From Actinomycetota bacterium (GTDB taxonomy: Bacteria > Actinomycetota > Acidimicrobiia > Acidimicrobiales > Poriferisodalaceae), in contig JAADHX010000181.1 of the NCBI GenBank assembly GCA_013151655.1, positions 1 to 9,404 on the forward strand: a DNA stretch of 9,404 nt. The letters run 5' to 3'. Positions 1 to 6,389 of this stretch are shown in pieces. The notes below the pieces were generated by a model, which worked only from the letters and a program-made list of their open reading frames with translations, had not been told where the DNA came from and made no database searches. The first letter of the stretch is position 1. Every line of letters begins with the position of its first letter. Position numbers and translations under genes: made by a program.

Positions 1-1
1 T

Positions 2-181
2 ACCGGTGAACCGGTCGTTGTCCACGGCCGACCAGACAGCTCGGCAAAGGCCGCGTTTCAAAGGCTGGCCACGCTGGTTGTGGAAGAGGTCGCTCCGCCT
101 CGAGACCTCGGCGGCTGCACGGCTCGCCTGTTCGCAACGGTCGAGGCTGCATTTGAGGACCTCGACGCCGCGGGCAACTAA
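2..181 (+). CDS. 3' end of an unidentified gene (possibly ParA/Mrp-like ATPase C-terminus)
   Basis: The window opens inside a reading frame that runs 59 codons from base 2 to a TAA at 179-181. Its codons are rich in G/C at the third position, like the proven genes nearby, and the other two frames give poor protein. The visible piece starts TGEPVVVHGRPDSSAKAAF and ends in an acidic, helix-like tail. The pattern of a short strand followed by a P-D-S turn and an alpha helix (GEPVVV..PDSSAKAAFQRLA) resembles the C-terminal end of ParA/MinD/Mrp-type P-loop ATPases. No catalytic motif is present in this fragment, so that is only a guess. It converges on the Nudix gene with a 12-bp gap. The start and most of the protein lie outside the window. 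Confidence 0.65.
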   Translation, partial: TGEPVVVHGRPDSSAKAAFQRLATLVVEEVAPPRDLGGCTARLFATVEAAFEDLDAAGN

Positions 182-193
182 GCGGCCGAGGCT

Positions 194-1063
194 CTACGCC
201 TCGATGAAGCCGTCGTCTCCTGGCACAAGAATGCTGAAGCCGCCATCTTCGTCGCGTTTGATCTGGGGCATGATCATCGGGATCGAGCTCCGGCCTCTAA
301 CCTCGGCTATTAGCTCATCGACGGAACCAAATTGGGCTACGTCTTCGAGGTTCTTGACAGTGGGGAAGATCATCTCGAACTCACCAGATCGTTGCCGTTC
401 GAGGGCTTCGTCGACCGAAATCCAGACACTGGCAATGGTCTCGCCGCCGTCGTGAAGAGGTTCTTGGTTCTCGGGCATTCTGGCAATGAAGAACCGGGTG
501 TCGAATCGACGAGTGGGGCCCATCGGGGTGACCCAATGACTGAAGTACACGATGTCGTTGAGAGCGATCGTCAGGTTCTCGGCGCTGCACAATGCGGCGA
601 TGCGAAGATCACCCGAATAGACCTTCAGTCGTGCCTCACCAAACCTGGCGACCACGTAAGGGTCGGCGAACGGGATCATCTCGCCATCGTCCCTCCTCGC
701 CAACAAGACACCGGCCTCTTCAAAGCACTCCCGAACGGCAGCCACCCAGTAGGCCAGCCCGCCAGTCGCGAGGCCAAGCTGGTCGCTGGCAGCAGCATCG
801 GTAAGTCCGGAACAGACAGCCTCCAGGCCAGGGTCTTGACGGTCGGATTCGTCGACACCACCACCGGGAAAGACGAACGCTCCGCCAACAAAGTCGCTGT
901 TCAGGTTGCGTCGCAACATGAAGACCTCGATGTTGCAGGCGCTCTGGCCATCCTCTGATCGGTTCTCATCTGACCGGTCGCGCACAAGTAGCACCGTTGC
1001 TGCGGGCCGAGCGATCTTACTCTTGTCGAGGCTCTTCTCAAGCTCCGGTAACGGGCCCGTCAT
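194..1063 (-). CDS. Nudix hydrolase with interrupted Nudix box (NUDT19-like)
   Basis: This 289-residue protein is a probable cytosolic Nudix hydrolase, a family that cleaves nucleoside diphosphates linked to another group. The Nudix box is split: FPGGGVDESD lies at about residues 65-74, and the catalytic half AAVRECFEEAGVLL, with metal-binding E112, E115 and E116, lies at 108-121. The normal spacing is only a few residues. A long insert at this point is a known trait of the NUDT19 (RP2p) branch, whose members include CoA diphosphatases. Further traits that fit are HWVTPMGPTRRFDTRFF (about 175-193) and HDGGET. The exact substrate cannot be read from the sequence. The ATG at 1061-1063 overlaps the upstream fxsA stop as ATGA, so translation is probably coupled. 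The gene ends 12 bp from the convergent gene on the other strand. Confidence 0.9.
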   Translation of the reverse strand: MTGPLPELEKSLDKSKIARPAATVLLVRDRSDENRSEDGQSACNIEVFMLRRNLNSDFVGGAFVFPGGGVDESDRQDPGLEAVCSGLTDAAASDQLGLATGGLAYWVAAVRECFEEAGVLLARRDDGEMIPFADPYVVARFGEARLKVYSGDLRIAALCSAENLTIALNDIVYFSHWVTPMGPTRRFDTRFFIARMPENQEPLHDGGETIASVWISVDEALERQRSGEFEMIFPTVKNLEDVAQFGSVDELIAEVRGRSSIPMIMPQIKRDEDGGFSILVPGDDGFIEA

Positions 1064-1563
1064 GGCTGGTCCTTAGGTTTGTCTACTTCGGTGACCTCGG
1101 CTGCGCCTGCTGTGCCTTCTGTGTTCTCTGGGTCCACATCGATGAAGTCAGTCGTGCCAAACCCGGAGGTGTCGGCTGACGCCGCGCGAAACCCTGGGCC
1201 TGCCACCATAGAGGCCCGAAAACGTTTGCCCAAGATCCGCCGCGCCAAAACCCGCGCCGGTGCAAACAACAGCGACAACCCGACGGCGTCGGTGATGAAT
1301 CCAGGTGTCAGCATTAGAGCACCGGCCACCACAACCAGCATCCCGTCTATGAGCTCGTCGGTTGGCATCTGTCCGGCTTGAAGTTGCTTGCGGATGCGAC
1401 CGAGCACGCTGATGCCCTTGAGCCTGACCATCCAAGCGCCGATGACGCTCACCGCCAGCAGCAGAAAGAGCGTTGCCAACACGCCGACGCCTTGACCGAC
1501 CTGGATGATTATCGCCAGCTCGAGGATTGGCACAACGATGAACGCGATTAGTAGGTAGCGCAT
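1060..1563 (-). CDS. fxsA: FxsA family membrane protein
   Basis: This 167-residue inner-membrane protein belongs to the FxsA family. In Escherichia coli, overproduced FxsA relieves exclusion of phage T7 by the F plasmid through binding of PifA; its everyday role is unknown. Hydrophobic segments are visible at about residues 3-20, 27-46 and 74-98. Family landmarks are present: the P-x-x-E-L of VVPILEL (11-16), the VGxGVG turn, the R-L-K-G segment (47-50), the loop ending in IDG (72-74) and LTPGFITD (85-92). The tail after about residue 105 is hydrophilic and acidic, as is usual. The ATG at 1561-1563 has an AAGGAG Shine-Dalgarno (1574-1569) five bases upstream. The stop overlaps the Nudix start by four bases, so the two form one transcript. 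It diverges from selA across 70 bp. Confidence 0.92.
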   Translation of the reverse strand: MRYLLIAFIVVPILELAIIIQVGQGVGVLATLFLLLAVSVIGAWMVRLKGISVLGRIRKQLQAGQMPTDELIDGMLVVVAGALMLTPGFITDAVGLSLLFAPARVLARRILGKRFRASMVAGPGFRAASADTSGFGTTDFIDVDPENTEGTAGAAEVTEVDKPKDQP

Positions 1564-1568
1564 GCGGG

Positions 1569-1574
1569 CTCCTT
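1569..1574 (-). promoter_or_regulatory. Shine-Dalgarno of fxsA
   Basis: Read on the minus strand, AAGGAG stands five bases before the ATG at 1563. It is one of the clearest ribosome binding sites in the window and fixes the fxsA start. Confidence 0.8.
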
Positions 1575-1633
1575 AGCAGCCTCTTGAGCCTATCGATCGA
1601 CTGTTCCTGGCCGATGAGCAAGTTCGTCTCGGC

Positions 1634-2932
1634 GTGAATCCCCCTAGCCTCAACATTGTGCATCCGCCTTCCGTCGACACCTTGGCTCGCTCTCGCACCG
1701 ACACCGGCCTTCCCCATCCCTTACTGGTCGATGCGGCCCGAGCGGCGATCGCCGCTGGCCGCCATCACGAGTACGACGAGTACGTCGAACGGGCCAAGCG
1801 ACGTCTGCTAGTTCCCGTTATCAACGCGACGGGCGTTCTGCTTCACACCAACATGGGACGCGCTCCCCTCTCAATGCAACGAAACAGCGGCTACTCAAAT
1901 CTCGAACTGAACCTCGACGACGGTCGCCGCGGCAGCCGCCAGGCCAGGGTCGCATCGCTTATTGCTCGGGCCAGCGGAGCCGAGGCTGCGGTGGTCGTCA
2001 ACAACTGCGCGGCCGCCGTCATGCTCGGTCTGGCGGCCATTGCCAAGGGTGGCGCAGTTCCGGTTTCCCGAGGCGAGCTAGTCGAAATCGGTGGAGGTTT
2101 TCGTGTGCCGGACGTACTCAAGCAGTCGGGTTCTCGTCTGGTCGAAGTTGGCACGACAAACCGAACCCGCATCGCCGACTACGAGGCGGCCATCACCGAA
2201 AACGACGACATCTCGATCGTTCTGAAAGTCCATCCGAGCAACTATCGAATCGAAGGTTTCCAAGAGGAAACGTCGGTCAAGGAATTGGCAACACTCGGTT
2301 TGCCAGTCATCGTCGATCTGGGCAGCGGCCTCCTCGACGACAGCTGCCCGTGGTTGAGCAATGGCCGTCCGGCGTGGCTTGGCGACGAACCAGCGGTGCG
2401 TCAGACACTCGGTCAGGGCGCCGATCTGGTCATGTTCTCAGGCGACAAACTTCTCGGCGGCCCGCAAGCGGGCATCATCGCCGGCCGGGCCGATCTAGTC
2501 GAACAATGCTCCAGGCATCCGCTCATGCGAGCCCTCCGGCCAGGCGATCTGATTCTTGAGGCTTTACAGACGGTGGCCCTGGCCTACCTGAATCGAGACG
2601 GCGATGCCATCGACTTCTGGCGAACCGCTACCGCGCCCATCGGCCCCCTTCGGGATCGGGCCGAGGCGATTGTTTCAGCTGCCGGACCCAACGCGTTCGG
2701 GCCGAGGGTAATCGACACCGAGGCCGCGCCTGGTGGCGGATCGCTTCCCACCACAACCATTGCGTCTGTCGGCGTATCCATCGTCGGCGACGTCACGGCG
2801 AGTCTTCGCGCGGCGGATACGCCGATCATCGCCCGCGTAAACGACGGCTCGACCATTATCGACCTCAGAGCTGTCGACCCCGCAGACGATCATGCAATCA
2901 TCAGCGCGCTCGGGGCGCTCGGCGGCTCGTAG
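1634..2932 (+). CDS. selA: L-seryl-tRNA(Sec) selenium transferase SelA
   Basis: SelA is the PLP enzyme that converts Ser-tRNA(Sec) to Sec-tRNA(Sec) using selenophosphate. The 432-residue product carries the family hallmarks in order: PVINATGVLLHTNMGRAPLS, VVNNCAAAVML, SRGELVEIGGGFRVPDV, EVGTTNRTR, KVHPSNYRIEGF, VIVDLGSGLLDD, and MFSGDKLLGGPQAG with PLP-binding K272 (codon 2447-2449). The N-terminal region is much shorter than in E. coli SelA. Only about five residues separate APLS from GYSNLE, where relatives I recall have about twelve. The start is uncertain: the GTG at 1634 lacks a convincing Shine-Dalgarno, and an in-frame GTG at 1658 giving HPPSVDTLARS is an alternative. An in-frame TAG at 1574-1576 bars longer versions. 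selB follows four bases after the TAG stop, so the two are cotranscribed. No selC tRNA or selD lies in the window. Confidence 0.95.
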   Translation: MNPPSLNIVHPPSVDTLARSRTDTGLPHPLLVDAARAAIAAGRHHEYDEYVERAKRRLLVPVINATGVLLHTNMGRAPLSMQRNSGYSNLELNLDDGRRGSRQARVASLIARASGAEAAVVVNNCAAAVMLGLAAIAKGGAVPVSRGELVEIGGGFRVPDVLKQSGSRLVEVGTTNRTRIADYEAAITENDDISIVLKVHPSNYRIEGFQEETSVKELATLGLPVIVDLGSGLLDDSCPWLSNGRPAWLGDEPAVRQTLGQGADLVMFSGDKLLGGPQAGIIAGRADLVEQCSRHPLMRALRPGDLILEALQTVALAYLNRDGDAIDFWRTATAPIGPLRDRAEAIVSAAGPNAFGPRVIDTEAAPGGGSLPTTTIASVGVSIVGDVTASLRAADTPIIARVNDGSTIIDLRAVDPADDHAIISALGALGGS

Positions 2933-2936
2933 CACC

Positions 2937-4667
2937 GTGCACGTTGTAGCAACCGCAGGCCACGTCGATCACGGCAAATCGACGCTCGTCCGCGCCCTCA
3001 CCAGCATCGATCCAGACCGACTGATCGAGGAGAAAGAGCGCGGCCTCACGATCGATCTCGGCTTCGCCTGGACATCGCTGCCGTCGGGTCGCGGCATCAG
3101 CTTTATCGATGTGCCAGGGCACGTCCGGTTCATAAAGAACATGCTCGCCGGAGTCGGCGCAGTCGATGCCTGCCTCTTCGTCGTGGCCGCAACCGAAGGC
3201 TGGAAACCTCAGTCAGAAGAGCACCTACGCATCCTCGAGATACTCGGAATGAAACACGGTGTTGTGGCTCTTACCCAGGCGTCAATCGTCGACGCCGACC
3301 TGGCCGAGTTGGCCCATCTTGATGTGAGCGAACATCTTGAAGGTACGTTCCTTGAGGACGCCCCGATCATCGCCGTAGACAGCATCGACGGCACCGGTAT
3401 TCCTGACCTGCTCGATGCCCTCGACGAGCTGACCGCGACCGTTCCCACGTCGGCGGATCTGAAACGACCGCGGATGTGGATCGACCGAGTCTTCGCCGCA
3501 AAGGGGGCAGGCACCATCGTCACCGGAACGTTAACGGGGGGAATGATCCGCGTCGATGACGAACTTCGCGTCGAACCCGGCGGTCACACCGTCCGTGTCC
3601 GGGGCCTTCAGTCGCAGGGGAAAGAACGCACGAAGGTTGGACCTGGCAATCGTCTCGCCATCAACCTCACTGGAGTCGATCGGTCCGAGCTAACACGGGG
3701 CCAGGTTGTTGTTCGCGCTGGTCAGTGGTTCAGCACCAACCATGTCGATGCCGACCTTCGGGTGCTCGACAGGCTCGACCACGAAGTGTCACGTCGGGGC
3801 GCCTATGCCATGTATCTGGGGTCGGGTGAGTTCCCGGTGCGCCTACGGGTGCTCGGTGGCGCAGCCCTCTTACCGGGTGATACCGGGTTCGTGCGGATGT
3901 ATCTGGAGCAAGCCTTGCCGCTGTTGCCCGGCGACAATTTCGTACTTCGCGAGTTCGGGCGTCAAGAAACGATCGGCGGAGGTCAGATCCTTGACCTCGA
4001 CCCTCGGGCAAGAGCTGCGACCGCTGTTCCGGATCGATCAGTCGACCGAGTAATCGGAGAACGCGGTTGGATCGATGCTCACCAACTCGAACTCCTAACC
4101 GGCGAGAAACGCATCCCCAACGTCGGCAGCTGGGTGGTGGACCCCGTGGTGCTCCAAGAGCATCTGACAGCAACACACCAAATCATCGTCGATGCCGGCG
4201 ACAAGGGCGTCGACACCGCGCTATTCGATGATCGTCAGCGGGCCGTACTCGATCAGTTCGACGACATCTTGGTCGAAGCCGGAACGGTGCGAGTTCGCGG
4301 AACCGTCGATGTATTCGCCGACCACCCGTTCGTGGCCGCCATCGATGCGTCACCCTTCGCTCCACCCGAACCCGACGATATTCCTGTCGCTGAGCTCCGA
4401 GGCCTTGTGCAGAGGGGCCATCTACTTCAACTTGATGGTCGCTACTTCACGCCCGCAGCGATCGACGCCGCAGCACACGAACTCGCGACAATGTTGGCTC
4501 ACCAGCCAGCGGGTGTCACGGTTTCAGAAGTCCGCGAACATCTAGGCAACACCCGCAAACACGCCCTTGTTGGGCCAGCTCGACTCAACCGGGGTGACCA
4601 GGCGACGGGGCGACGTACGAGTAGCCGGTCCACGACTTCCATCGCTCGATTAGTCGGCACGCGATAG
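2937..4667 (+). CDS. selB: Selenocysteine-specific elongation factor SelB, with damaged G4 motif and frameshifted C-terminus
   Basis: SelB is the GTPase that delivers Sec-tRNA(Sec) to the ribosome at UGA codons marked by a SECIS hairpin. I chose the GTG at 2937, four bases after the selA stop, because the conserved N-terminus (HVVATAGHVDHGKST) begins right there. An in-frame ATG at 2892 would add 15 unconserved residues that overlap selA. Visible in order are the P-loop GHVDHGKST (residues 8-16), ERGLTIDLGFAW, DVPGH (58-62), beta-barrel domains II and III (about 175-365), then winged-helix domains. The G4 motif, normally TKAD, reads TQAS (113-116). After RKHA (about 540-543) the frame diverges: the sequence expected of the last winged helix continues in the +1 frame to a TAG at 4651-4653. 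The annotated frame instead ends at 4667 with an unrelated tail. Identity as selB is certain; full function is doubtful. Confidence 0.93.
   Translation: MHVVATAGHVDHGKSTLVRALTSIDPDRLIEEKERGLTIDLGFAWTSLPSGRGISFIDVPGHVRFIKNMLAGVGAVDACLFVVAATEGWKPQSEEHLRILEILGMKHGVVALTQASIVDADLAELAHLDVSEHLEGTFLEDAPIIAVDSIDGTGIPDLLDALDELTATVPTSADLKRPRMWIDRVFAAKGAGTIVTGTLTGGMIRVDDELRVEPGGHTVRVRGLQSQGKERTKVGPGNRLAINLTGVDRSELTRGQVVVRAGQWFSTNHVDADLRVLDRLDHEVSRRGAYAMYLGSGEFPVRLRVLGGAALLPGDTGFVRMYLEQALPLLPGDNFVLREFGRQETIGGGQILDLDPRARAATAVPDRSVDRVIGERGWIDAHQLELLTGEKRIPNVGSWVVDPVVLQEHLTATHQIIVDAGDKGVDTALFDDRQRAVLDQFDDILVEAGTVRVRGTVDVFADHPFVAAIDASPFAPPEPDDIPVAELRGLVQRGHLLQLDGRYFTPAAIDAAAHELATMLAHQPAGVTVSEVREHLGNTRKHALVGPARLNRGDQATGRRTSSRSTTSIARLVGTR
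4564..4653 (+). other. Out-of-frame remainder of the SelB C-terminal winged helix
   Basis: From the CCC at 4564 the +1 frame encodes 29 residues, starting PLLGQLDSTG and containing TRRRGDVRVAGP, and stops at TAG 4651-4653. This is what SelB proteins carry at the end of the fourth winged-helix domain, the part that binds the SECIS RNA. It should follow the RKHA segment that ends in the main frame at 4565. Joining them needs a net change of one extra base or two (or five) missing bases near 4557-4566. No clear slippery sequence is present, so a sequencing error or a real mutation is more likely than programmed frameshifting. Confidence 0.85.
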
Positions 4668-4707
4668 AACTCTTGGCGTCGCGCGTAGATCCGATATGGA
4701 AGAGCGG

Positions 4708-4962
4708 TCAGCGAACCGCGTTCAGGTGACGTCGATCGCTCTCGCTTTTTCCGCCCCAGATGCCATGTTGTTCTCGGATGTTCAGCGCATAGTCGAGACA
4801 GCTAGCTCTAACCGCGCACTGTTCGCAGATGGCCTTGGCAAGACGTTCGCGCTCGGCCTTTTCTACGCGTCGCTCATGAGCCGTAGGCGGAAAGAACACG
4901 ACCGCCTGCGGCCCTCGGCATTCAGCTTGCTGCTGCCATTCGATGTGGAGAGCTGCAACCAA
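4708..4962 (-). CDS. whiB: WhiB-family iron-sulfur transcription regulator
   Basis: This 84-residue protein is a WhiB-like regulator, an actinobacterial family that holds a [4Fe-4S] cluster sensitive to oxygen and nitric oxide and usually acts with the sigma factor. The four cluster ligands are C15, C46, C49 and C55 (C-x2-C-x5-C for the last three). The N-terminal W9...AECRG...FFPP block and the GIWGG turn (67-71), followed by a basic C-terminus (SDRRHL), complete the signature. The start is a TTG at 4962, supported by AAGGGGG (4974-4968) five bases upstream; no in-frame ATG lies nearby. A CRP-like palindrome lies about 40 bp upstream. The gene lies 115 bp downstream of nfeD on the same strand and converges on selB. 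Its closeness to a Get3-like ATPase pair recalls whiB4 of mycobacteria, but the subtype cannot be settled from motifs alone. Confidence 0.93.
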   Translation of the reverse strand: MVAALHIEWQQQAECRGPQAVVFFPPTAHERRVEKAERERLAKAICEQCAVRASCLDYALNIREQHGIWGGKSESDRRHLNAVR

Positions 4963-4989
4963 CTCGACCCCCTTAGATTCCCCATAAGA

Positions 4990-5019
4990 AATCTAGTCAT
5001 CGTGTGACCTCAGACACAA
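4990..5019 (-). promoter_or_regulatory. Candidate whiB promoter
   Basis: On the minus strand, TTGTGT (5019-5014) and TAGATT (4995-4990) are spaced by 18 bases and stand upstream of the whiB TTG start. The -10 matches four of six consensus bases and the -35 three of six, so the call is weak. The CRP-like palindrome overlaps the -35 element. Confidence 0.35.
5003..5018. promoter_or_regulatory. CRP-like palindrome upstream of whiB
   Basis: TGTGA, six bases, then ACACA: nine of the ten defined bases of the CRP/FNR-type consensus TGTGA-N6-TCACA. It lies in the nfeD-whiB gap, centred about 48 bp before the whiB start. Mycobacterial CRP (Rv3676) uses this consensus and controls whiB1, so a cAMP-receptor-type input to this whiB is plausible. 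Whether this organism has such a regulator is not shown here. Confidence 0.45.
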
Positions 5020-5077
5020 GAGGGATTTTCCCGAACCCAGATACCAGCCGTACGTGAACAACGCGCGGCCCAGTCTG

Positions 5078-6367
5078 CTATTTGTCGGAGCCGCGCATCT
5101 CGCGGTAGTCGATCGCGCCGCCAAGCTCGGGTTCGACCTCAAGAATTGTGCCCTCGATCGCAACGACGCGGGCCGCAACACCGGCCTCTAACGGGGTTCC
5201 GCGATTGGTACGAGCTCGCCACTTTGCGCCACGAACTTCGACCGTGCCGTCTGGGTCGATCTCGGTCACGGCTATGCCCATCTCGCCGACCATCCACTCA
5301 CGACCGATGGTGGTGGTCGAGAAACGAGTCCTGACCAACGAAGGCATGCCAGACAACATGAATACAAGGGTCAGCCCAATTCCGACCACCAATGGCACCC
5401 ACGACAGGCCGTGGACATCGAACAATGAAAACGAACCGACCAACAGCATCAACGTACCCATGCCGGTCCAGAACCTCGGCACCCCAGTCTGTATGTCGAT
5501 GGCGTAGGCACCAACCGAAAGAACCAGCACCACAAGCGCCCAAGGCCGAATGGACAACACACCGAGACCATACGAAGACAGGGTTAGGCAGACAGCGCCA
5601 ACAACGCCCGCAACACCGATCCCAGCCGTGTAGAAGTCGAGCAAGATCATGCTTAGGCCAATAAGCAGCAGCAAATAGGCGACTGCCGGGCTGGCAACGG
5701 TATGGAACAGCTGATCAACCAGGCTGAGCTGTAAGAACCGCACGGTTACGCCCTCAACTAGTTGACGCTGCGGAACCTCAGCATCGACATCGGCGATCTC
5801 GGCGAGCTGCACGTCGACCAACGGTTCGATTTGGAGAACCATGTCGCCCAGAATCAGAGCCGAGGTATCGACCAACCCGGCCTGCACGGCGCCAAGGTCT
5901 TGCGTCGTTCGGTCGGCGAAACTAGCGAACGGTTCTGGCAGCGGCTGGCCCTGGAAGGTCGTCCCGACATTACCGACCTTGCTGCCTGGGGCGATTCCGC
6001 TGATATCGGCAACAGACAAAAGTAGGGCCGACTTACCCGTCGCAGATGATCCGGTCTGGCCGACCCACACGGCCACGACGAGCTCAGCGGTGTCGAGTTC
6101 GGCGAGCAGGTCGGCAAACTCATCGTCGCTAACGGTGACTCCAGTGCTGTTGACCCGAAGAATGAACGCCAACGATCCGCTCTGTTCGGCCTCAGCCAAC
6201 CGATCGAGGATCGATGCGACCTGGACGGGATCGATGAGGCCGCTGACCTCAAGGACATCGATGATGATGCGATCGTCGTCTTGGGCGGACGCCGGTGACG
6301 CGACGAACATCGACGCCGAAATCGCAAGAATCAGTACGGCCAACGTGGCCCTGGCTAACCTGTGCAC
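5078..6367 (-). CDS. nfeD: NfeD family membrane protein with degenerate ClpP-class protease domain
   Basis: This 429-residue protein is a long-form NfeD, a family usually paired with stomatin/flotillin (SPFH) proteins in membrane quality control. Residues 1-28 form a signal peptide ending in ASA before QDDD. Residues 33-200 correspond to the extracytoplasmic ClpP-class protease domain, including ADISGIAPGSKVG (120-132). About five membrane segments follow (227-247, 248-270, 274-291, 301-316, 322-340). The C-terminal OB-fold (about 354-415) shows VGEMGIAVTEIDPDGTVEVRG and the KWRAR segment. The catalytic landmarks look altered: NSTG (73-76) stands where P-G-G is usual, and SSATGKSA replaces the A-S-A-G around the nucleophile. 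The GTG start at 6367 has GGAGG eight bases upstream, and an in-frame TAA two codons earlier excludes extension. No SPFH gene lies in the window. Confidence 0.9.
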   Translation of the reverse strand: MHRLARATLAVLILAISASMFVASPASAQDDDRIIIDVLEVSGLIDPVQVASILDRLAEAEQSGSLAFILRVNSTGVTVSDDEFADLLAELDTAELVVAVWVGQTGSSATGKSALLLSVADISGIAPGSKVGNVGTTFQGQPLPEPFASFADRTTQDLGAVQAGLVDTSALILGDMVLQIEPLVDVQLAEIADVDAEVPQRQLVEGVTVRFLQLSLVDQLFHTVASPAVAYLLLLIGLSMILLDFYTAGIGVAGVVGAVCLTLSSYGLGVLSIRPWALVVLVLSVGAYAIDIQTGVPRFWTGMGTLMLLVGSFSLFDVHGLSWVPLVVGIGLTLVFMLSGMPSLVRTRFSTTTIGREWMVGEMGIAVTEIDPDGTVEVRGAKWRARTNRGTPLEAGVAARVVAIEGTILEVEPELGGAIDYREMRGSDK

Positions 6368-6375
6368 TCGTTAGT

Positions 6376-6385
6376 CCTCCGGAGG
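6376..6385. promoter_or_regulatory. Palindrome giving Shine-Dalgarno sites to two divergent genes
   Basis: CCTCCGGAGG is a perfect 10-bp palindrome in the 22-bp gap between the nfeD start (6367, minus) and the ATPase start (6390, plus). On the plus strand GGAGG (6381-6385) lies four bases from the GTG at 6390. On the minus strand GGAGG (6380-6376) lies eight bases from the GTG at 6367. In-frame stops just upstream of both starts (TAG 6372-6374 on plus; TAA two codons before nfeD on minus) confirm them. There is no room here for promoters, so each must lie inside the opposite gene. Confidence 0.85.
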
Positions 6386-6389
6386 TCGA

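Noticed and set aside
6..455. A 149-codon plus-strand frame at the left edge
   Set aside because: Its protein is rich in Arg, Ser and Pro without structure, and it overlaps both the better frame ending at 181 and the Nudix gene.
332..958. A 208-codon open frame on the plus strand
   Set aside because: It lies wholly opposite the Nudix gene, has no known domain, and is the usual antisense shadow in GC-rich DNA.
1148..1717. A 189-codon minus-strand frame overlapping fxsA and the start of selA
   Set aside because: Arg- and His-rich composition in the wrong frame of fxsA; fxsA itself has clear motifs and a Shine-Dalgarno.
2892..2936. The ATG at 2892 as the selB start
   Set aside because: It would add 15 residues that are simply selA codons read in another frame; the conserved SelB N-terminus begins at the GTG at 2937.
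4557..4572. Programmed ribosomal frameshifting in selB
   Set aside because: No recognisable slippery heptamer, stop codon at the shift point or downstream structure is evident; mutation or sequence error is simpler.
4696..5007. A plus-strand frame across whiB
   Set aside because: Opposite a gene with four conserved cysteines and the GIWGG motif; no supporting feature of its own.
5841..6374. A 177-codon plus-strand frame inside nfeD
   Set aside because: Antisense to the signal peptide and protease domain of nfeD, low-complexity Ser/Ala/Arg content, no family resemblance.
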